Below are positions 12,104-24,466 of a DNA stretch of 64,000 nucleotides, in pieces; the first letter of the stretch is position 1; each line of letters opens with the position of its first letter. The position numbers and the translations under genes are program-made. The DNA is from Prunus persica (taxonomy: Eukaryota > Streptophyta > Magnoliopsida > Rosales > Rosaceae): NCBI RefSeq assembly GCF_000346465.2, contig NC_034009.1, positions 37,998,844-38,062,843 on the forward strand, in the 5' to 3' direction. The notes beneath the pieces are model-generated. The model had not been told where the DNA came from, made no database searches, and worked only from the letters and a program-made list of their open reading frames with translations.

Positions 12104-14559
12104 TTCTGCTCACCCGAAAGTCGCCCCGATCCGAATACCAGACCCGCCTCCGTTCACCGTGAACTCTTTGCCGCCAAGATCGCAGAGTACTCCAATGATA
12201 CGACGGAATATTCCGGCTTTTTGCTTCTCTCTCTAGAACTGTCTCCCTCTGTTTCTTTATCGCTCTAAAACTCTTTCTCTGTGTGAGATCGCTGGCTTCC
12301 TCTTTTCTGTTGAGGAACCGATTTTTTTTCCTTTTTCTTTGTTTTGTTTTTCGGGGACGGAATTAGATTTGACGGGCCAATCACGTAGGGCCACGTATTG
12401 AAAGTTCGGAGCCTCGCGTGCCGTAGAGAGGTGTACTTCTCCTAGACCGTTTGTTTGGCGTACTTTTTTCATCAACGGTTGACTGTTTTTAATTTCTGTT
12501 ATCCATGGGGGTCACCGACTTTATAATTCAATTATTTTTTACTTTGTTGATAAATGACTTTATATTTGTTTTTTTAATTTAAATTTTATGCGGACTTTAT
12601 ATTTGATTTTTAAAATATAAAAGATGGCTAAAGATGATCTGATTATAAAAAAGTGATTAAGGTTAAGGTGTAGTTAGGACGAGTTGGATGGATGGAATGA
12701 ATCATTGACTTGAGCTTAAATCGTATTTGATTTTATAATTGTCATTTACGAAAGAATAATACTAGTTTTATCTTTTTTTTTATACCATAATTTTATACCA
12801 CATGATGTGACAGCTGATGTGTACATACTACATCATGTAAAATACTAGTTTCTGTTTCTCTAATTTTATTTATTAAAATACACTTCATTCAATTAATTGA
12901 TGTGGCATATGATATGGATATGTCACATCATGTGATATAGAAATATAGGAGAATAATGTGGTAAGTGTAGCATTACTCTTTACTAAATATAAATTCAGAA
13001 TTTCTATGTCACAAGAATTGGTTGATATAATTTGAGTTCAAACTAACAAAAACTTAGGTAAATCTCAAAATCAATTGATAATTTATAGAGTAACCCAACT
13101 TTTTATAACCCCTCACATTCCAATGCAAGAGTTTTTTTAATTTATTTTTAATACAAATAATAGTTTAAATTATATATTATCTCAAATGGAGGGGAGTTTC
13201 GCACATACACACTACCAATGTGTCATGAGGGTTCGAATCTGAGACCACGGGTGAGACAATTATTCAATATACTCCATTGGCCAATGTGAGACAATTATTC
13301 ACATCCTCGCACAAACTAACACGATTTCTCTCATGAAATTTAGCTCAAACCGAACCAAATCGCATTACTCAACGGTTAGTTAGTTTGGCTGCAGTTGAAG
13401 AGTGAAATTAATCCAAATCCTTCACAATTATCACTTCTGTTACCAACAAATGGTAAAGTCCACAAATTTTTTTTTTCCTTTTTATTAAGAAGTTTGATCT
13501 TATTTTTCTCAGTATCTAAACAACGACAAACGATGAAGAAGATCCAAACAGAAAGCCACAGAAAATGAAACAACTGGAACCTACCCCACTATAAAAAGCT
13601 ATGCTCTCTGCCCGTGACAATTATTGGTTTAGAATAAGCATCCCCTTTTGTTAAGCCTTGGCTTAGGTAACAACTAGGTGGATGCAGCATATTTTTAAGA
13701 ACAAATGCTCCACTAGGTTTTAAAAAATAATTATAAATAAACTTAGGATTTGCCCCCCTTAAGTTCCTTGATCAAATCATGGTAGTGTATCATGCAATCG
13801 GTAATTTGTCTTTTCTTTTTGGTGTGTTTGAAAAGGCATATTGAATTTCAATAATTTCCTTTCCATGGTCTCCAGGTGGGGGCTAAGAATACAAAATATA
13901 TGCTCAATTGAAAGCTACTTTTTATGCTGACCTTATTTCATCAAAACCATATACTCAGACAAAAATTCGTTTGATATAGTTTATATTAACAATCTAATAA
14001 TATAACATATCAAACAGTGAATACGACCATGTTTTGTTTTCCCTAGAGTTTTTACCTCGATGATCAACTTGTTTAGATGAAATTGAAAATTCCTACGAAT
14101 TTCCTTAGATACGTACCTTTTCGATGCTTTATCGGCAATAAAATCTTGCATCGACTCGTTATTGTTCATAAGCTAGGAGGAATTCTTTAGTGACCATTTT
14201 GGAGAAGGTGAAAACTTGCACATGTAATCTTTTAACACTGAAACATTCCATATATAGAATACATATATAAAGAGAAGTTTTGGCTTCTTAACAGTAATGA
14301 AAACTGTGACTGGCCTTTACAACACCACTGAAATGACAGAAACAGAAAAATGAAGCTACAAATCATAATAGAATTGCCTTCCTCTAATCCTTAGCAATGG
14401 AGAAAAGGAGCTAGGTTGGGAATTCAAGAAACTTATGAGTCTCAAAGTACAACCTGTCGACAGAGCTGCGTGCACAGGGCAGGAATGTCACAATTGGGTA
14501 ATGATAGATTTCCGGCACTTGAAATTTCAACAGAATTGTAAGTGTCGTCTTGTGCCAGC
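12104..14559. other. Gene-free interval between the TOL and aminotransferase-IV genes
   Basis: About 2.4 kb. The first 200 bp is the pyrimidine-rich TOL leader and promoter. It also contains a small MULE-type MITE (12754-12978) and, near 13220, a tRNA B-box-like motif (GGTTCGAATCT) that could be a decayed SINE. The part near 14200-14559 is probably the 3' untranslated region of the next minus-strand gene. No supported coding sequence. Confidence 0.5.
12754..12978. mobile_element. Non-autonomous Mutator-like MITE with 9-bp target-site duplication
   Basis: A 225-bp element with long imperfect terminal inverted repeats: the left end GAATAATACTAGTTTTATC pairs with the reverse complement of the right end GAGTAATGCTACACTTACC. 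Matching CACATGATGTGAC blocks sit inside both arms. It is flanked by TTTACGAAA (12745-12753) and TTTACTAAA (12979-12987), a 9-bp duplication with one mismatch, the size typical of Mutator-like elements. No coding capacity. The superfamily call rests on duplication length and is an inference. Confidence 0.75.
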
Positions 14560-16541
14560 TTAGTAAGGAACAGGCGCTCGGACAGTAGGAGGGCCAGACT
14601 TCATGTCCTCAATAATAAGATTCAATAGAATCTGAGTCAAGGAGCCTTCTTTGCCTATAATCAAGAAGCAAATGTTTTTGTAAATCAAATCCAGAGGTTT
14701 CACAAGCAACATTTGAACAGGCAATATACATTTGAAACCAGTAGTTCAAGAAACATTTCAAAAGAAATCTAAGGGGCAGTCTGAACAGGCACAGCAACAT
14801 GATTCTAGAAAATATATGCAAATATTTGGTGCACAGCATGTGTGGATTTATAACGTTGTTCAAGTACTTATATGCGTGCATGTTGTATGTCTTTGTGCCT
14901 GCTAAACATTCTACAAGTGCACAGCATAGTGCAGAGAAGTTCTTACCATCACCAATGACCTGTTCATCCCACTGCACTACAGGGCGAATGAGAATTCCAC
15001 TGCCGATAAGCATCATCTCATCTGCCTTCTTCCCTTCCTCAACAGTCACATTTTCTATCCTTACTCCCCGAAGCTTACCCTCCCTCACCAGCCCTTCTGC
15101 AAGAACCAAAACTCTCCTAGCTGTGCATCCACTTAGGATTTTGTCAAACTGAGGCATCACAAGTTCCTTCTCTTTTGTAACAAAAGCCACATTCATGTTA
15201 GGCCCTTCAGCAATGAATCCATCATGGTCCAGCCAAATTGCTGCAAATGCACCTTTTTCTTCAGCCTCCATCTTTGAAAGCACATTTGGAAGATAATTCA
15301 CACTCTTCATGGTTGCAAATTGGGGAGGTTTTATTGGGATTGATGAAGTAACTACTTTAACGCCCTTTGAATTGAACGGTGATAGATCTTGGATTACAAT
15401 AGCATAAAGAGCTGGCTGATGGCAGCCAGATGGAGATAACTGAAAATCACCAGGCCCCGTCGAGAGCCAGTACCTTAGTGATCCTGTTTTGCACTTGGAA
15501 GCACTCACAGTTTGTATGAGTATTCTCCTTATGCTTTCTCGATCAAATGGTATGTCAATTTTGGCCATGGATGCTGACCGTAAAATACGGTCCAGGTGCT
15601 GGTCCAACTCGTACAGATACCTAGGATGTACAGAACATACAGAGAAACTTGAAATTAGTGAAATAAAACCTGTAAAAGGCCCATTTGTGTGTGTTAAGAT
15701 TATACAAGTGTTCGAAGTCCGTATTTGGTGTTCAACAAAACTTATGCAGGCATCACGAGGCCAAAATCACTAACCCATCTCTTATAGCAGCAGTGTCGAA
15801 AACACCATGCCCTCTGTGGACCATGTGGTCATCAATGGGGACCACCATAGCAGCTGGATCAGTTGTGATTCCTCCAAAAATGCTAGAGTACATAGCGAGA
15901 AATTGCTGCTTACCGTGTCGATTTTCCCGGTATGTTTTTAGCTTTTCAATTGCCTTTTCTAGAAAGAAATACAGGAGAAACAAAACTTCTTGGATATGAA
16001 TATTATTTAGTACCAATCTCTAAACTAGCCTGGTCGTGAATCAAACAAGTCTCAACCCAAGGCATCAATTACTCATCAATTTTTTACTGTATTTTTCTAA
16101 CTTTCACTGCAAGCAAAGAACTTAAAATAAGAAGACATTTCAAAGATGAGAAAATGACCTCTAAGCAAGTCAGCAGTGGAACATCAGAGACTTGAATGCT
16201 ATAATCTGGCAGAAAAATGTTATCTTTGTCAGTCTTAGCAGCTAAATTAAAAACAAAAAATTTACAAAACAGAAAAAAAAAAATTGTTTTCTTCCAAAAA
16301 TTTAACGAGAAAGATGAACAGGGAAGCTAAACTTACCAGGCACAGCTTCGGTTTGGTTCGAGCTTCTGATGACCCTCGTCTCTCTGGCTCTGAACGACCC
16401 ATGTTGAAAATTAAGCAACCCATGTCCCAAAAATGAATGATTTCGTGGAATTACGTTCAAGCTATGTGAATGGGCAGCTGGTTTTGTGGGAAAGTGTGGG
16501 TTTTGCGAGATGGGTTTTGGGAGAGATGGGAGGGAAGCCAT
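14560..16541 (-). CDS. ADCL: Plastid 4-amino-4-deoxychorismate lyase / D-amino-acid transaminase (class IV aminotransferase)
   Basis: Five exons (16337-16541, 16159-16205, 15775-15953, 14947-15620, 14560-14654) give 399 aa ending PVPY. The first about 65 residues are Ser/Pro/His-rich with few acids, as in a chloroplast transit peptide. The fold-type IV PLP domain follows: HMVHRGHGVFDTA, the cofactor lysine in MKSVNYLPNVL, and EGPNMNVAFV near the phosphate site. The Arabidopsis orthologue is described both as ADCL, releasing p-aminobenzoate and pyruvate for folate synthesis, and as D-amino-acid transaminase DAT1; sequence alone cannot separate these roles. The start is the first in-frame ATG; the frame is open upstream without another. 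Exon 3 uses an acceptor five bases beyond a better-looking TTTCTAG, because only that keeps the frame. Confidence 0.92.
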
Positions 16542-18218
16542 GGAAGCGTAGCGATCAGAGAAAGCGCTGAGAGAAGCAGTAAGATCAGAGAGAGAGACGA
16601 GAGAAGCAGTAAGATCAAAGATCAAAGCTCAGAGCTTTAAGCGTTTGACCGGGCTGTATATCATAGGGTGGGTCCCGCCTTTAACATTACTTTTTTATAT
16701 CTCGTTCTTCGACAGCTTCGGTATAATATAATGGGATTGAAATGGATGCCACCACCACGGTTTCTGGTGGCGCGTGGAGTCTACACTCGGGTACTTGGAG
16801 GATGAATTTTGAGTATGTTTAGAGATCATGTGTATGACTTGGAAACAATTGGATTTCATAAGATTCAGATAGCATTACTGATTGTACATTATTGATCCCA
16901 AATGCCAACAATATTTAATGGGAACCTATGACTGAAATGTTTATTTTCCTTCTACCTTATGTAAATAATTGTATATAAGATAAGGATTGTGTATACAGAC
17001 GAATTTGATTATGATAAAATTTACAAGTATGAAGTTTTTTTATTTTTTATTTTCACATTCATTCGATGTGGATTGGGAATTTGGGTACCACTCAAAGTAC
17101 CTACAATTTACTCTTAATGAAGGCCAAACGTCTTTGTTAGTGCACTTTCGGTTGCTCTATTAACATTTGGTCACAACCTACCATTCAACAAGATAATGTC
17201 TGATTTGAACCTAATTCACACATATTTGTTATTAAGCATTCAAACTCAAAACTCGTCCAGGTGGCATTAGTTTATGTAATTTTTTTTTGCTAATGTTGAT
17301 GCCAACTTTTGGTTGAACAAATTAATACTCAAACATAACACATACAAAAGCATATATGGTTCACCTAAATTCTCATCACACTAAATATGAGCTCTCTTAA
17401 TTAATAAGACAACAAAATAAAGATGAAGTTCCTTTTTTGCTCGAAGTGTACCTAATTGGAAAGTTAATTTTCTTATATCAATTTGAAGTAAAAATTTAGG
17501 AGATTCATTAAGTAAGAGTGTGAAGAGTCTATTTCCTTACAGCTATTAGAGGCAAACTCGTTAAAATCTATTTTAATGTAAGAAGAAAATACATAATTTT
17601 AATTTGTGATTCCAAATCTTGTATCGACAATCAAGAGATGTCAATGAGATACTTGTTTCTTCTAATGGATTTATGCCATTTTAATTTTATTTTATGGATT
17701 TACGTTTCAGACGGGTGGTTAGTGGACTCACCATTCTCCAACAAAAAAACCAAAATTAGGCTAATTATTCCAACACAAAACAAAGGCCAACTATTATGAT
17801 TTAACGGCGAGGACCTAATTTTCCAGCAAATCAAGCGGTTGGGAAATGTACGCGCCACCACACACCAAAACCCGCCAAATCCCAAAACATGCGTAAAAAA
17901 GGGGAAAATGTCGCTGCTGCTGATCATATCTGAGAGCAACAACACCCAACTTCCCATACATAATACTTCTTTAGAATTTTAGGGTTTACATTTTCCTTTT
18001 GAATTTTAGGGTTTACATTTTCCTTTTGAATTTTTAACACTTCCAACTTTGGATCAAGAGCCCCAAATTTGGGGGAATTGAAGAAGCTAGGGTTTCCTCT
18101 GTCGGTCAATCAATCAATCCATCATCACTGCAAGAAGTCAAGAGCCAGTTCATTTTGATCCGATTGAGCTAGGGTTTCTTCAAACGAACACTGAACAAGC
18201 ACAAACCTTGGTTCCAAA
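16542..18218. other. Divergent promoter region between the ADCL and membrane-protein genes
   Basis: About 1.7 kb upstream of two genes that point away from each other. The left edge carries a short GA-rich repeat (16560-16625, GAGAAGCAGTAAGATCA twice) in the ADCL leader. The right edge carries the tandem telo-box leader described separately. Between them I see only AT-rich sequence. Confidence 0.5.
17974..18027 (+). promoter_or_regulatory. Tandem 27-bp repeat carrying telo-box-like motifs upstream of the membrane-protein gene
   Basis: A 27-bp unit is repeated perfectly back to back (17974-18000, 18001-18027); each copy contains TAGGGTTTA, the reverse of the AAACCCTA telo-box found in promoters of many plant growth and translation genes. 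A third TAGGGTTT lies near 18090. It sits about 190 bp before the ATG, so it may be promoter or 5' leader. Any regulatory role is inferred. Confidence 0.55.
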
Positions 18219-21091
18219 ATGGCGATAATCGGCGACGCGCTTCGCCAGGCCTTCATGCCCAAGCACGAGTACTTGAGCCTCCGGGAAGAAGACAGAGCTT
18301 GGGGCAAGATTCAGAGACCTCTGTTAATGGCTTCCATGGCTCTCGTCTGTTTCGTAGTTGTTGTGTGCACGGTTATCAGCTTGAACATTGTGTTTCCTGG
18401 CGACCCGGCGAAGCGGCCGTTCTGCGGCGACCGGAGGCTTAATTCTCTACCGATGAATGTGAGAGGGGGCGATTCTGATCCGTTTCCCGGAGCGTTTTAT
18501 CTTACGGATCAAGAGATTGCGGATTACTATTGGATGGTTGTGTTCGTTCCCTCTATGATCATTTTCTTGGCTACCTTCGTGTATCTTGTTGCGGGTAAGA
18601 ACCTTTAAGCTCTACTTTGATTGTTTCCAATTTGAATATGTTATTTCGGCGCTAATAAATTTAAGAGAGGAGTTAATTTTTTTATTTTTGCGTTTTCTTT
18701 CATTGATTTGGGTTTTGGGAAAGTGGAAACGTCGTAAATTTCGCCAAAGATCCAGTAAAGAATGCGTGAGATCAGTGATAACAAGAGGAAAGACTTGGGG
18801 AATCTTGGATACTTGTGAAATCTTGGTAAAATCACTAAAACTACTGTAGTGATGGCATTTCTAACTGGGGATTTGCTAGCTCGGATAACCATGGTCTAAA
18901 TATCTTTGAATTATAAATTAGAGTTTTGGCAAGGTGGAATAGATTCATGCTCATAATATTCAAGTTGATAGCTCTGTAGAGAATGCAAGATGGTTATGGT
19001 TCAAAGACGTAACTTGCTCGCACCAAGTGATAAGGGTAGAAAGAATGCTTGTAGCTGGCGTATGAGTACTAGGTGACATGCATTAAATTAACCCATGCCG
19101 TACTTCGAGGAAAAAGCTCAATAATCTTTTACAGAGGGCTCCGTGTACCTGGAACTGACTTAGGTGGGTTGGAGAAGACACTGAAGGAACAATTAAATCT
19201 CTTTAATGGAAAAATAAGGATAACTCAATGATCTTGGGTCCTTGGGATGTTGTTGCCTAGAAACTAGAAACGGGGTAAATCTTCTCTTGGCAAATGTAAG
19301 TTTGAAATGCGATTTTAAAACATGAAAGCTTAATGCATAGGCTGTTTTGGATTAGAGACGTGACTAGTAACTAGTAACGCCAAGTCACACTTCACATGGT
19401 TATCATTTTCTCTACCAAGTTTGCATATGAATTAGAAGATTCCTGCAAACTCTGTGTATAACTGAAAAAAATTTATAATAATTTTTTTTTCTTTGGTTCT
19501 CAGTATTCTGTAGCATGAGTAGAGCTTCTTTAAAAGGAAAATCAAGAAATGCATCAAAGCCAAAAGTCCACCCTGAGGGTCAATATTTGAAACCTCACTA
19601 ACGAAATAAGGCTATATATGGTTCTGGAATGGTTGATTCAGTCCTTGTGACCAACTTCATGCCTAGGCATGGAGTTCTGCTTAGAAATTAGTATTAATTG
19701 GATATGCATGGCATATTATTAAAGGGACATTGTTCATTGGGATATTGTCACATGATTCTACATGGGTTGTATTTAACCATTAGCGGGGCAATAATTTGAT
19801 TTGGATATGCTAAATGGTTTTCAAGTTCTCATAGCTTCAATCTGTTTGCAGGAATCGCTGTTGCTTATTCTGCTCCAACAAGACACGGATGCTTAAAGGT
19901 GGTTGAGAATAACTACTGTGCTTCAAAAAGAGGTATGCTCCCTCCTTCCCTCCTCCTCAAATGAACTATTGTATCCACTATACATCAGTTGCCATTTTCT
20001 GTTGTTTTATCACGTATGACTGGACTTGTTACAAGTCATGTTTTCTTTGGAATCTTGCTTTTACTCCTAAATAATGAAGCTGTCTGTCTAAAGAATTTAG
20101 TGTGCTGCAGAAAATGTTCATACTTTGTTTAGTTGCCAATAAGTCCAGGTAAATAAAATAAACTAGGATTCTTACAGCTATTTGGCAGGTTGGGCTAGGA
20201 TCTCTTTTGCCGATTAGAGAGAGCTCTAAATGATTGCTTGCATTCCCTCGTTAGAGTTCTCACACTCCTTATGGGATTCCTTGCTAGAATGTGCATACAG
20301 ATGTTCATCTGTTCTGTTGCTGTTTTTCTTGTGGTACAGATTGTTCATCGTTTTTATCATATCATTTTTCTTTTAATATTACAAAATTCAGGATGTCTTT
20401 TTGTCCGTTAACTTTTTACTAATGTTGCTCTATAACTAAATTGCCTAACCTCAGATCAAACTATTCAAACGAATTTTAGTTTGAATAGTTTGAAGCTTTA
20501 TTTCCATGTTGGAATTATCCCTCTATCCTATATGGTTCTTCACAAGTGCATTTTGCAATACAATTTCAACTATTACTGTTCCGTTTTCAATGGATTATTT
20601 TCCAGCATCTAAAAAAAATGAAATTATGTCAGCCATTTGTTTATATGATTTAATATTTGGCCAAAAAGACTAGGTTGCATGAGAACCTAAGTGATGTCTG
20701 AACTCTCATATTGTAATATGCAGGTGGGGTTCGATGCCTATCTATTCTGAATGCTGTCTTTGCTGTCATTTTTGGTCTTCTTGCATTGTTTCTTGGTTCA
20801 AGCCTCCTCACACAAGGAAGCTCCTGCTCTATGCCCCTGTTCTGGTGCTATGAGGGTGGGTGTTGGGGGATGGTTCTTCTATACGGAGGAACTGCCTTTT
20901 TTCTGAGAAGGAGAGCAGCTGCAATCCTTGATGAGGGAGAATTTGGTGGTCGAAACCTAGGGCTTGAAATGTTGGAGAATCCCTTGGAAGTGACACCAGA
21001 GGTGGAAAGGCGGGTTAATGAAGGGTTTAAGACATGGATGGGGTCGTCGCTCCTATCGTCCGATGAAGAAGATGAACCAAACAGTTATTAG
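18219..21091 (+). CDS. Plant membrane protein of unknown function, four predicted helices
   Basis: Three exons (18219-18594, 19852-19932, 20724-21091) give 274 aa. I do not recognise a named family, though the sequence is clean and clearly a real gene. Hydrophobic segments lie near residues 35-57, 104-127, 158-180 and 197-212. The loop after helix 1 contains RPFCGDRRL, and the loops after helix 2 and helix 3 hold several cysteines (GCLKVVENNYC; SSCSMPLFWCYEGGCW), which suggests a disulfide-bonded lumenal or extracellular side. The C-terminal tail of about 60 residues is hydrophilic and ends in an acidic SSDEEDEPNSY. The N terminus lacks a signal peptide and starts at the first ATG after the leader. 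Plant-specific conservation is my impression only. Confidence 0.85.
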
Positions 21092-22437
21092 GAACCTTCC
21101 CATGTAATTCCAATTCTAACAGGCGAATGATTTGGCGTTTAAGTGGAGCCTTTCAGAACTACACAGCTTCCGGCAGATTTTTGACAACTTCAGGAGAGCA
21201 TAGAGTAGTATAAATTCAAATTTTGGCTTATCAAAGGTGGCAGCCTTAAAATCGTTCTAGTGATCGTGATGTAACACAAAGTGAAATGCTAATTTCGGGA
21301 CTTAGGTTCACGTCGATTTTGTAACATGTCTGTTGCACACGCCCTCTGTGGTAATCTTGGTTGCCTGTGAATATCTAACCAGTGTCTCTTTCTCAATTTC
21401 CGTGTGTGAAAATGAAAATCGAGCATTTGTTGCAACTTGCAAGTCTCTTGCCGAGCAATCTGTTCCAGACTCATTTGCCCTAATTTAATCTCGTTGTCAT
21501 CTGTGGTTGGGTTGGGTTTCTCTGTGGTTGAACTGCTTCGGCTGTCGACCAAATCTACTAATTAGATGTGCTGTCATAATCAAAGATTTTTATCATTGCT
21601 ACACAACTCAACATGTTTACCAAATTATCTTCTCAATCCATACGACAGGCTTACTTGTGATGATGCAATGTCGTTTTTTCTTCAACGCAATAAAGTGGTG
21701 GTGAACCATATCATGTACCATGTAATGCAGTAGGAAAGAAAGTTGGAGCTTGTAGCTTTAGTGGTTGCAAGTATTTACCCTTACTCTTTAGAAAAACTTA
21801 CCTACAACTGGGTGGATACCCATTCTATAAAGTCTCGAGTGAAGATTGGCCCAATTGCAAGTTAGTTTCTATCGTTACAGAATATTTTTGGTGCCATGAT
21901 CACATTGATATGTGTTATAATATAAGTGGATTGATATGTGTTATAATATAAGTAGATGACAAATTTAGTACAATATTAATAAATAAAAGACAATGCTGTC
22001 TCACTTCGAGTTCCTTGCTTCATAGTAAAATCACATTATACCCTTCAGTTACGTTACCCACCAAATAAAAAGCATGCTCACATTTGTTATAACATCAGTG
22101 GATTGGTAATACCAAGTGAAAGTGTGTCGATAACAATGAAGAATTTCTCCAAGTTTGAAGTTGGAAGTTTTCTCTCCGGCCTCCTTTGTAACAGAAGAAA
22201 GAGGCCATTGAGGACAGGCCCTAATAAAAGGCCCAATCCAACTTATGCGCCCAAACCAAACCCAATCCAAATCCTACGACATCTGTTGGTCAGTTTTGTG
22301 TCCCAGTAGAAAGTGTAAAACCCTAACTCACCTTCTCCTTCTCTAATCGTCTCTGCATAGTGTCTGTGGCTGAGCGGCACATCCCCTTTCCTCATCTCCG
22401 GACCTACGACATTCAATTTCTTAAGCCAAAACCAACC
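21092..22437. other. Intergenic interval between the membrane-protein and eIF3L genes
   Basis: About 1.35 kb: the 3' untranslated region of the upstream gene, then AT-rich sequence and the eIF3L promoter and leader. At about 21914-21965 a roughly 26-bp unit (TTGATATGTGTTATAATAT core) is repeated in tandem. No supported coding sequence. Confidence 0.5.
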
Positions 22438-24417
22438 ATGGCCGCGTACGACTACGAAGATGCACCAGGGACCTACGACGAAACGTCAGCGACACAGCGC
22501 CAGGCGTCGTCCGGAGCCCCTCCATCGCAAGACCTAGGGTACGACCCGAACTTCGTCCCGGACTCCGTCAAATCTTTCGTCGTCCACCTCTACCGCCACA
22601 TCCGCGAGAAGAATGTGTACGAGATCCACCAGATGTACGAGACGTCGTTTCAAACGCTTTCCGATCGGCTCTTCAAGGACACGCCATGGCCCTCCGTCGA
22701 CGCAGTCGCCCACTACGTCGACAATGACCACGTCTTCTGCCTCCTCTACCGCGAGATGTGGTTCCGCCACCTGTACGCCAGGCTGTCGCCGACGCTGAAG
22801 CAGAGAATCGACTCTTGGGACAATTACTGTAGTCTCTTCCAGGTCGTCCTCCACGGCGTCGTTAATATGCAGCTGCCCAACCAGTGGCTCTGGGACATGG
22901 TCGACGAGTTCGTGTACCAGTTCCAGAGCTTTTGCCAGTACAGAGCTAAGATGAAGAACAAGACTGAGCAGGAGATTGCCCTTCTCAGACAGTTTGATCA
23001 AGTAAAAATCGTCACATTCATTTCTAATTTGGGGAACATTGATATCTAAGATGACCCTGAATTGTGTTAATTGTTTTTGTTGCAGGCCTGGAATGTGTAT
23101 GGTGTGCTTAACTTTTTGCAAGCTCTGGTGGAGAAGTCCATGATCATTCAGATTCTCGAGCACGAGAAGGAAGGGCTTGAGCAGTTTACTGCTACAGATG
23201 GGTATGATTATAATGGTGGGAGTAATGTTTTGAAGGTGTTGGGGTATTTCAGCATGGTGGGATTGCTTCGGGTACATTGTCTCTTGGGTGATTATCATAC
23301 TGGCCTGAAATGCTTGCAGCCCATTGACATTACCCAGCAAGGTGTTTACACAACTGTTATTGGAAGCCACATTACCACCATTTATCATTATGGTTTTGCT
23401 AATCTTATGTTGCGTAGGTACGATTGCTCCTTTCGTATTTAAGAACATTTTGATTCACTTTTCTGATGCGTGTTTGTGTGTTGTGTGTGAAAACTTGTTT
23501 TTGGAGCCTTACAAATATTATTAGTTTCCTTGCAGGTACGTGGAGGCAATTCGTGAATTTAATAAGATTCTGTTGTACATCTATAAAACCAAGCAATACC
23601 ATCAGAAGTCTCCACAGTATGAGCAGATACTAAAGAAGAATGAGCAGATGTATGCCCTGTTGGCAATTTCCCTTTCACTGTGTCCACAGGTGAAGCTTGT
23701 TGAGGAAACTGTGAACTCTCAGTTGCGTGAGAAGTATGGTGAAAAGATGATCAGGATGCAAAGATACGATGATGAAGCATTTGCTATTTATGATGAACTC
23801 TTCTCGTATGCATGCCCTAAGTTCATTACCCCATCCCCTCCAAGTTTTGAGGAGCCTCTTGTTAATTACAACCAGGTATGTAGGGCGAACAAGGCAAACG
23901 GAAATACCCAGTGCCTGAAATATTTCCAATTCGGAAAGCAACAAGTATATGAAATGGTGTTGTGGAAGTCAGCTTCCAGGACAGTATAATGTGATGCTCA
24001 AATGATTATTACTAATTTAGTGCCTTGTGTATATGTTATGAGGAGAATAATGCATATAATTTAATTATCAGTTCTTGATTGTATCATGCATTTTAATACA
24101 TATGCATGGTATCAGTTCATGAGCTGTCTGAAACACACTTACTGAAAATGCCATAGATGGTGGAGTTTCTCTGGAGTTTAATTTTAATAATCTGTTCTGG
24201 ATTGTATCATGCATTTGACATGAGATGACGATAGACGTGATACATGCATATTATCAGTTCCTGAGCTGTTTGAAACATGCACTTACTGAAAATGCCAAAA
24301 GCAATACCCAAAATTGCATCAACAGTGGAGTTTCTTTGTAGATCATACCAGACAGCAAATTAAACCTTGTCTTTAGAGGCTATATGTTGCTGCATTAGAT
24401 TCTCTCTTTTGGGCGTT

Positions 24418-24466
<49 letters not shown>

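Noticed and set aside
14609..14946. C-terminal extension of the ADCL exon frame past 14947
   Set aside because: The reading continues past a good donor (GATG|GTAAGA) into intron; the true last exon is 14560-14654, which restores the conserved PVPY end.
22534..23448. 304-aa open frame on the minus strand
   Set aside because: It lies opposite the first two eIF3L exons and runs through the intron; it has no domain and mirrors codon structure of the real gene.
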